A DNA stretch of 5,519 nt. Origin: CAZDYI01 sp964509765 (GTDB lineage Bacteria > Pseudomonadota > Gammaproteobacteria > Tethybacterales > Tethybacteraceae). The translations under genes were made by a program, and so were the position numbers. Where the stretch lies: assembly GCA_964509765.1 (NCBI GenBank), contig CAZDYI010000013.1, forward strand, positions 1-5,519, in the 5' to 3' direction. Within the stretch, counting starts at the first letter, position 1, and every line of letters starts with the position of its first letter. Of the stretch, positions 1 through 5,519 are shown in pieces. Below the pieces are notes generated by a model. It saw nothing but the letters and a program-made list of their open reading frames with translations, made no database searches and was not told the origin of the DNA.

Positions 1-158
1 GGCTTCTTGGGAGCGGCCTTCTTTGCCGCCTTCTTCGGCGCCGCCTTCGCCGCCTTCTTCGCGGGCGCGGCCTTCGCCTTCGCTTCCGGCTTGTCCTTCG
101 CCGCGGCGGCCTTCTTCGCCGCGGGCTTCTTCTTGGCGGCCTTCTTGGAGTCTGCCAT
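1..158 (-). CDS. Lys/Ala/Pro-rich basic protein, N-terminal part only (cut by the left edge)
   Basis: The first 52 residues of a minus-strand protein are visible. It begins MADSKKAAKKKPAAKK and continues as a low-complexity chain of Lys, Ala and Pro in KKAA, KAAP and APKK units. The ATG at 158-156 follows a strong ribosome binding site, GGAGGAGGG on the minus strand at 171-163, about 4 bases upstream, so the start is well supported. There is no signal peptide or membrane segment, and the region is probably disordered and strongly positive. Two families carry such segments: histone H1-like or HU-like nucleoid proteins, and DksA/TraR-type proteins of some gammaproteobacteria with a Lys/Ala N-terminal extension. 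The diagnostic domain lies outside the window, so I cannot choose and give no gene name. The gene lies downstream of tRNA-Thr on the same strand, with no clear terminator between them. That the reading frame is real is fairly sure; its function is not. Confidence 0.75.
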   Translation of the reverse strand, partial: MADSKKAAKKKPAAKKAAAAKDKPEAKAKAAPAKKAAKAAPKKAAKKAAPKK

Positions 159-261
159 CAGTCCCTCCTCCGCGCGCCGCCCAAGGCGCGGCCCGGACAG
201 CTTCCTGCCTGGTCCGCTCCTGATTGTTCCATCTCTGTTGACAAAGCTCGAATTCCAACGG
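159..261. other. Short gap between tRNA-Thr and the Lys-rich gene
   Basis: This 103-base gap holds the ribosome binding site of the Lys-rich gene. I see no convincing promoter or T-tailed terminator on the minus strand. The only hairpins are a 6-bp CGCGCC/GGCGCG stem just upstream of the ribosome binding site and a weak GGAC/GTCC stem near 197-217. The Lys-rich gene may therefore be transcribed through from the tRNA promoter, which is an inference. On the plus strand a perfect TTGACA at 238-243 has no -10 partner at 16-18 bases. Confidence 0.4.
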
Positions 262-333
<72 letters not shown>

Positions 334-391
334 CTGTCGCCGCCGCGGACCCGCCGTCGCCCGAAGACCAGGGCCGAAAACGGGAAGCCGC

Positions 392-413
392 CCCCCGCCG
401 GACCGGCGCGGGG
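392..413. repeat. GC-rich hairpin in the presumed tRNA leader
   Basis: CGCC (396-399) pairs with GGCG (405-408) around the loop GGACC. The stem continues, after a bulged C at 409, with four more C:G pairs (392-395 with 410-413). No T tract follows on either strand, so it is not a classic intrinsic terminator. In the leftward transcript it would sit about 60 nt before the mature tRNA and could be removed with the leader. A biological role is not established. Confidence 0.35.
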
Positions 414-471
414 CTGCGGTCGCGGAGGCTAGGCTAGGTCGTCTCGACCCTGTAGATGTGTCTTACGGTTC

Positions 472-500
472 GTGACAAATCCACGTGAGCCGCTCATTAT
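472..500 (+). promoter_or_regulatory. Possible sigma70-type promoter pointing towards the Spy-like gene
   Basis: GTGACA (472-477; 5 of 6 match to TTGACA) is separated by 17 bases from CATTAT (495-500; 4 of 6 match to TATAAT). Its -10 overlaps the leftward TATAAT on the opposite strand, so the two promoters could not easily be occupied together. Transcription from here would give the Spy-like gene a leader of about 140 nt. This is an alternative or addition to the candidate -10 at 608-613. Confidence 0.25.
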
Positions 501-504
501 AGCA
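496..504 (-). promoter_or_regulatory. Extended -10 promoter pointing towards tRNA-Thr
   Basis: The minus strand carries a perfect TATAAT (501-496) preceded by TGC, giving the extended -10 pattern TGnTATAAT. No good -35 hexamer lies 16-18 bases upstream; the best candidates are weak TTTCGC/TTCGCC-like sequences. Extended -10 promoters often tolerate a poor -35. Transcription would start near 489, leaving a leader of about 155 nt before the tRNA. A perfect TATAAT is notable in such GC-rich DNA, but the link to the tRNA is inferred. Confidence 0.45.
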
Positions 505-546
505 CCTGCGGGGACCTTCGGCGAAACCCCCGCCCGGGGCGGGCAG

Positions 547-560
547 CCCGCCGCGGCGGG
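547..560. repeat. 14-bp perfect GC palindrome
   Basis: CCCGCCGCGGCGGG is its own reverse complement. It ends two bases before the first TAC repeat of the operator-like element. It could be a protein-binding site or simply a by-product of GC-rich composition. There is no T tract to suggest a terminator. Confidence 0.35.
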
Positions 561-562
561 AT

Positions 563-592
563 TACATTCGGATACGCATCGATACGCAGGGG
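563..592 (+). promoter_or_regulatory. Three tandem 10-bp TAC repeats, candidate response-regulator operator
   Basis: TAC recurs at 563, 573 and 583 at exactly 10-bp spacing, in the units TACATTCGGA, TACGCATCGA and TACGCAGGGG. The last two lie in a clear direct repeat, GATACGCA at 571-578 and 581-588. OmpR/PhoB-family regulators are known to bind tandem direct repeats spaced 10-11 bp on one helix face, commonly overlapping the -35 region. From memory, 563-576 also resembles the RstA box consensus TACATnTnGTTACA at 9 of 12 defined positions. The element lies 55 bases upstream of the Spy-like start codon. I infer that the regulator encoded at 1316-2014 binds here; nothing in the sequence proves it. 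Confidence 0.5.
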
Positions 593-607
593 CAAGGAAA
601 AAGGGCT

Positions 608-613
608 TACATT
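608..613 (+). promoter_or_regulatory. Candidate -10 of the Spy-like gene
   Basis: TACATT matches TATAAT at 4 of 6 positions and lies 15 bases after the tandem repeats. The expected -35 position (585-590) falls inside the repeats and does not resemble TTGACA. That is the arrangement of an activator-dependent promoter, in which the bound regulator replaces the -35 contact. Transcription would begin near 620, leaving a leader of about 27 nt with the ribosome binding site in it. The surrounding TTACATT (607-613) repeats the TTACATT at 562-568. Confidence 0.3.
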
Positions 614-646
614 TCCCCCATCCAACCTCACAAGGGAGAAGGAAAC

Positions 647-1144
647 ATGAACAAGAAGAAGACACTCATCATCAGCGGGATCGCCGCGCTGGCGCTGGCC
701 GGGGCGGGCGCAACCACTGCGGCCGCACGAGGCTGGCACTCCGGCCTCGGCCACATGTTCGACGACGGCGCCGGGCATGCGTCCGAGAGGATCGCCAGCA
801 GGATCGACCGGCAGCTCGCCCTGAGCGACGAGCAGGAGGAGCGCGTCGCCGCGATCCTCGCCGAGATGTTCACGGGCATGCGCGAGATCCGCGACGGGCG
901 GGAGCAAGGCATCGCCGAGCTGATCATGTCCGAGAGCATCAGCGAGAGCGACGTGATCCTGCACCTCGACCACGAGGCGGCGGTCGCGGAGATCAAGGGC
1001 CTCGTCGCCCAGGCGGTCGTAGACGTGCACAGCGTGCTCACGCCGGCGCAGCGCGAGTCAGCCGGCTCCCTCGTCGGAGAGGCATGGGGCAGCTGGCGCG
1101 GACGCGGCGGGCACGGACACGGGCACCACGGAGACCGCCGCTAA
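647..1144 (+). CDS. Exported Spy/CpxP-like periplasmic protein with a His-rich tail
   Basis: The gene encodes 165 residues. The N-terminus is a Sec signal peptide: a basic MNKKK, a hydrophobic Ala/Leu stretch (6-22) and a likely signal peptidase I site after Ala-Ala-Ala (25-27). The mature part is helical and charged. It has two LTxxQ-type motifs, LSDEQ at 59-63 and LTPAQ at 131-135, which mark the Spy/CpxP family of periplasmic stress proteins (chaperones or kinase inhibitors) and related metal-resistance proteins. The C-terminus ends in Gly/His repeats (HGHGHH, 156-161), suggesting metal binding. AAGGGAG at 632-638 is a good ribosome binding site about 8 bases before the ATG, fixing the start. 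The adjacent regulator/kinase genes suggest it is a target and perhaps a feedback inhibitor of that pair, as CpxP is for CpxA. Family membership is fairly sure; whether the signal is misfolded protein or metal is not. Confidence 0.82.
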   Translation: MNKKKTLIISGIAALALAGAGATTAAARGWHSGLGHMFDDGAGHASERIASRIDRQLALSDEQEERVAAILAEMFTGMREIRDGREQGIAELIMSESISESDVILHLDHEAAVAEIKGLVAQAVVDVHSVLTPAQRESAGSLVGEAWGSWRGRGGHGHGHHGDRR

Positions 1145-1242
1145 GGCGGACCGGCGAAGTCCGGACGCGGATTCCCCCGCTTACCCCCAAGGGGGGATCC
1201 ACCTAAGCCCTTCCGACAGGACCAGGTCCGCCAGGAAGGCAG
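1145..1242 (+). other. Structured 3' UTR of the Spy-like gene
   Basis: Between the stop codon and the terminator the mRNA can form two further hairpins. The first (1169-1200) has a 10-bp stem, GGATTCCCCC with GGGGGGATCC, containing one G:U pair and a 12-nt loop. The second pairs CCTTCC (1209-1214) with GGAAGG (1234-1239) and encloses a GGACC/GGTCC inverted repeat. No reading frame here looks like a gene. A long folded 3' UTR ending in an intrinsic terminator is the setting in which the sRNA CpxQ arises from cpxP mRNA in enterobacteria; an equivalent here is only an inference. Confidence 0.4.
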
Positions 1243-1282
1243 GGGCGCGGCGATGCCTCCCACAGCCGCGCCCTTTTTTTTT
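1243..1282 (+). terminator. Rho-independent terminator after the Spy-like gene
   Basis: A perfect 9-bp stem, GGGCGCGGC (1243-1251) with GCCGCGCCC (1265-1273), encloses a 13-nt loop and is followed directly by nine T residues (1274-1282). It works in the plus direction only, since there is no matching A run on the other side. It separates the Spy-like mRNA from the regulator/kinase mRNA, whose candidate promoter begins two bases later. Confidence 0.93.
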
Positions 1283-1283
1283 C

Positions 1284-1312
1284 GTGACCGCGCCCTAAGC
1301 CGAGCATAGAAT
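1284..1312 (+). promoter_or_regulatory. Candidate promoter of the regulator/kinase operon
   Basis: GTGACC (1284-1289; 4 of 6 match to TTGACA) and TAGAAT (1307-1312; 5 of 6 match to TATAAT) are 17 bases apart. Transcription would start near 1319, downstream of the first ATG of the regulator (1316) but upstream of the second (1334). If the promoter is real, the second ATG is the true start on this transcript. No TAC repeats like those at 563-592 are present here, so autoregulation through the same site is not apparent. Confidence 0.45.
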
Positions 1313-1315
1313 GCC

Positions 1316-2014
1316 ATGAGCGCGTCAATCGCCATGAAGGTCCTTGTCATCGACGACGACGCCGACCTCGGCGAGATGCTGTCGGACTACCTTCGGCGCT
1401 TCCAGTGCGAGGTGACCGGCCACACCGACCCGCTTGCCGGAATCGCCGCGTGCAAGCGGGACGACTTCGACGCGGTCGTCCTGGACGTGATGATGCCGCG
1501 GCTCGACGGGATCGAGACCTGCCGCCGGATCCGCGAGTTCTCGTCGGTGCCGGTGCTGATGCTCACCGCGCGCGGCGACACCTCCGACAAGGTGCTCGGC
1601 CTCGGCGTCGGGGCCGACGACTACCTCGCCAAGCCCTTCGAGCCGCGCGAGCTCGCCGCCCGCCTCGAGGCGCTCGTGCGCCGCTCGAAGCGCGAGGTCA
1701 AGCAGGAGCGCTTCGGCGACATCGAGCTGTCGGCCCGCGAGGGCAAGGCCTACCGCGTCGGCGAGGGCGGCAGGAAGGAGGACCTCGGCCTGACCGACAC
1801 CGAGTTCGCCGCGCTGAGCCTGCTTGTCAGGCACCGCCCCGAGGCCGTGAGCCGCGACGAGCTGTTCAAGCTCATGCGCGGCTTCTCGCGCGACCGCGCG
1901 GACCGCTCGTCGGACATCCTGATCAGCCGCCTGCGCTCCAAGCTCGGCGATGACCACAAGAGCCCGCGCTACATCCGCACGGTGCGGCTGCGCGGCTATG
2001 CCTACATCGCCTGA
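1316..2014 (+). CDS. OmpR/CpxR-family DNA-binding response regulator
   Basis: The gene encodes 232 residues from the first ATG. The receiver domain (about 7-122) has the acidic triad IDDD (12-15), the phosphoacceptor Asp57 in LDVMMP, the switch Thr84 in LTA and the conserved Lys106 in AKPFEP. The C-terminal part (about 134-232) is a winged-helix DNA-binding domain, with recognition-helix sequence RSSDILISRLRSKLG and the wing sequence IRTVRLRGYAYIA. It should be phosphorylated by the kinase encoded next, whose start overlaps its end. Its likely target is the tandem-repeat element at 563-592. Neither ATG 1316 nor ATG 1334 (giving MKVLVIDDD, the usual start of this family and 226 residues) has a clear ribosome binding site, so the start is uncertain. 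Which subfamily (CpxR, RstA or a metal-responsive type) cannot be settled by eye. Confidence 0.93.
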   Translation: MSASIAMKVLVIDDDADLGEMLSDYLRRFQCEVTGHTDPLAGIAACKRDDFDAVVLDVMMPRLDGIETCRRIREFSSVPVLMLTARGDTSDKVLGLGVGADDYLAKPFEPRELAARLEALVRRSKREVKQERFGDIELSAREGKAYRVGEGGRKEDLGLTDTEFAALSLLVRHRPEAVSRDELFKLMRGFSRDRADRSSDILISRLRSKLGDDHKSPRYIRTVRLRGYAYIA

Positions 2015-3383
2015 CGGCGCCGCCGCGGCGGCGCTGCGGAGGGGACTCCGCCTGTCGACCAAGCTGGTGCTGGTCGTGATCGCCGCGGTCGCGTTCACCT
2101 TCGTGACCATCGGCGTCGGCATGCAGGCCGTCTACGAGGACAGCAGCATCAGGGAGTGGCAGCGCGGGATGGTCTCGCTGGTCGCGTTCGCATCGGAGTC
2201 GCTCGTGCGCAACCCGGACCCCGCGGTGATCGAGCGCGTCTCCCGCGACCTCGGGATAGACATCCGCTACACCGGCCCCGAGGGGACGTACGCGACGCAG
2301 GACAGCATGCCGACAAGGAGCGAGGCCAGCGGAGCAAGGCGCCTGCGGCGCCTTGAGCGGGGCGTCCCGCGCGGCTTCTCCCTGTTCCGCTTCGACGGCA
2401 GGCCGTACCTCGCGCACACCGTCGGGCAGCGCCAGGTCATCTACGCGAGGTCGGACCACGACCACGACTTCCACTTCGAGCTGCTGCTCGTTCCCGTCGC
2501 CGTGCTCGCGGCGCTTGCGCTCGCCTACGGCGCCGTGATCTGGTACATCCACTCGAGGATGCGGCCGCTGTCGGAGATGGCCGGGCAGATGGAGTCCTTC
2601 GGCGCGGACGCGGTCTCGTCCGGGCCGGGCGGCGGCGAGGCCGAGACCCGCGACGAGGTCGCGCGGCTGTCCGCGAGCTTCGGGCGGATGCGCGACCGGG
2701 TCGCGGACCTGCTCGAGTCCAAGGAGGTCCTGCTGCGCGACGTCTCGCACGAGATCCGCTCGCCGCTCGCGCGCATGCGCCTCGCGCTCGAGTTCGTCGA
2801 CGACGAGAAGACCAAGGCGCGGATGCGCAGGGACATCGAGGTGCTCGACTCGCTCGCCGGCGACCTGCTCGACCGCGCCAAGCTCGACAGCGGCTCGCTC
2901 AAGCCGGACACCGAACCCGTCGACCTCCGCAGGATCGCCTCGGCCGCGGCCGCGCTGTTCGAGGAGCGCAGGGAGTCGATCGCGCTTGACCTGCCGGACG
3001 GCGAGGTGTCCGTCACCGGCGACATCCACCTGCTCGAGCGCTGCGTAAGCAACCTGCTCGACAACTCGATGCGCTACTCGCGGCTCGGCGAGGGCAGCGT
3101 CCGGGTCAGGGTGTGGACAGAGGGCGGCAGGGGCTGCATCGAGGTGCGCGACAAGGGCGGCCGCATCGGGGCCGAAACCGTCGACAAGATCTTCGAGCCC
3201 TTCTACCGGCCCGAGGAGTCGCGGGCGAGCCACAAGGGCGGCTCGGGGCTGGGGCTCGCGATCGTCAGGTCGATCGCGACGGCGCTGGACGGCGAGGTCG
3301 AGGCCGAAAGCCCGGACGAGGGCGGGCTGGCCGTGCGCATCCTGCTGCCGCTTGCCGGGCAGCAAGCGGAAGGGAAGGCCTAG
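1998..3383 (+). CDS. CpxA-like membrane sensor histidine kinase
   Basis: From ATG 1998 the protein has 461 residues and overlaps the regulator gene by 17 bases. Helix TM1 spans about 22-43, a periplasmic sensor domain about 44-160, and TM2 about 162-184. A HAMP linker follows (about 185-232), then the HisKA domain with His251 in DVSHEIRSP, and an HATPase domain with N box NLLDN (352-356), F box FEPFYRP and G2 box GSGLGLAIV (from 415). The G1 box reads DKGGRI (385-390) where DxGxGI is usual, so its second Gly is Arg389. The sensor domain ends in DHDHDFHFE (153-161), a possible metal site. It should phosphorylate the regulator encoded before it. An upstream ATG at 1950 adds 16 Arg/Ala-rich residues and seems unlikely. 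GGAGGGG (2038-2044) lies 7 bases before CTG 2052, a rare-start alternative. The kinase call is sure; the signal is unknown. Confidence 0.92.
   Translation: MPTSPDGAAAAALRRGLRLSTKLVLVVIAAVAFTFVTIGVGMQAVYEDSSIREWQRGMVSLVAFASESLVRNPDPAVIERVSRDLGIDIRYTGPEGTYATQDSMPTRSEASGARRLRRLERGVPRGFSLFRFDGRPYLAHTVGQRQVIYARSDHDHDFHFELLLVPVAVLAALALAYGAVIWYIHSRMRPLSEMAGQMESFGADAVSSGPGGGEAETRDEVARLSASFGRMRDRVADLLESKEVLLRDVSHEIRSPLARMRLALEFVDDEKTKARMRRDIEVLDSLAGDLLDRAKLDSGSLKPDTEPVDLRRIASAAAALFEERRESIALDLPDGEVSVTGDIHLLERCVSNLLDNSMRYSRLGEGSVRVRVWTEGGRGCIEVRDKGGRIGAETVDKIFEPFYRPEESRASHKGGSGLGLAIVRSIATALDGEVEAESPDEGGLAVRILLPLAGQQAEGKA
3348..3369. repeat. Perfect 8-bp hairpin just beyond the fusA stop codon
   Basis: CCGCTTGC (3348-3355) and GCAAGCGG (3362-3369) form an 8-bp stem with a 6-nt loop. 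It lies inside the last codons of the kinase gene and 18 bases beyond the fusA stop on the minus strand. No T tract follows in either direction, so it is not a canonical terminator, but it could stabilise or help end the fusA mRNA. Confidence 0.4.
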
Positions 3384-3387
3384 CTAC

Positions 3388-5502
<2,115 letters not shown>

Positions 5503-5519
5503 CTTCTAATGACCTGGAG

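Larger units (their letters stand above)
334..646. other. 313-bp gene-free divergent control region
   Basis: This region lies between the leftward tRNA-Thr and the rightward Spy-like gene. The short reading frames crossing it look like GC-rich artefacts. Its left half (334-480) holds a GC hairpin (392-413) and 2.6 copies of the 5-base unit AGGCT (426-438), with no recognised gene. The middle holds back-to-back promoter-like sequences near 496. The right half holds a 14-bp palindrome, three tandem 10-bp repeats and the ribosome binding site of the Spy-like gene. Separate entries cover these elements. Confidence 0.6.

Noticed and set aside
238..243. Perfect TTGACA on the plus strand
   Set aside because: No -10-like hexamer lies 16-18 bases downstream; that position falls in the antisense of the tRNA acceptor stem.
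426..438. AGGCT short tandem repeat as a possible iteron or CRISPR-like array
   Set aside because: There are only 2.6 copies of a 5-base unit, with no spacers and no associated gene; it is most likely chance.
563..592. Canonical CpxR box in front of the Spy-like gene
   Set aside because: The GTAAA-N5-GTAAA pattern is absent. The repeats are TAC-based, so a CpxR label is not justified from the site.
472..1206. 244-residue plus-strand frame overlapping the Spy-like gene in another phase
   Set aside because: The Arg-rich frame is a shadow. The Spy-like frame has a signal peptide, LTxxQ motifs and a good ribosome binding site.
1923..3365. 480-residue open frame on the minus strand, antisense to the kinase gene
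   Set aside because: It shows the same shadow composition (Asp, Arg, Ala, Val, Pro), no domain motif, and no ribosome binding site that I can support.

Overview
The window reads as an ordinary stretch of chromosome from a strongly GC-rich proteobacterium, most likely a gammaproteobacterium. The elongation factor G encoded on the minus strand looks like the gamma/beta-type protein from memory (an N-terminus close to MARTTPIERYRNIGI, then [20 protein letters not shown]). The Spy/CpxP-like gene next to a CpxR/CpxA-like pair fits the same assignment. No mobile element, CRISPR array or rRNA was found.

Layout from left to right: (1) the 5' end of a minus-strand gene for a Lys/Ala/Pro-rich basic protein, cut by the left edge; (2) a minus-strand tRNA-Thr(GGT); (3) a 313-bp gene-free control region with an extended -10 promoter pointing left and a set of 10-bp tandem repeats pointing right; (4) a plus-strand gene for an exported Spy/CpxP-like periplasmic protein with a His-rich tail, followed by a structured 3' UTR and a textbook intrinsic terminator; (5) an overlapping plus-strand pair encoding an OmpR-family response regulator and a membrane sensor histidine kinase; (6) a complete minus-strand fusA (EF-G), convergent with the kinase gene, with only 4 bases between the two stop codons.

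The plus-strand genes look like one envelope-stress or metal-stress circuit. The kinase has a periplasmic sensor domain ending in an Asp/His cluster beside the second membrane helix. The regulator has a complete phosphoacceptor site and a winged helix. The three 10-bp TAC repeats upstream of the Spy-like gene have the geometry expected of an OmpR-family operator. The terminator makes the Spy-like mRNA separate, and a candidate promoter for the regulator/kinase pair begins two bases after it. The tRNA, the Lys-rich gene and fusA are housekeeping neighbours with no evident link to this circuit.

I do not see a wholly new system. The items most worth a second look are the operator-like repeats, the structured 3' UTR (possible CpxQ-like sRNA source), the Gly-to-Arg change in the kinase G1 box, the His/Asp-rich segments, and fusA lying without tuf downstream.
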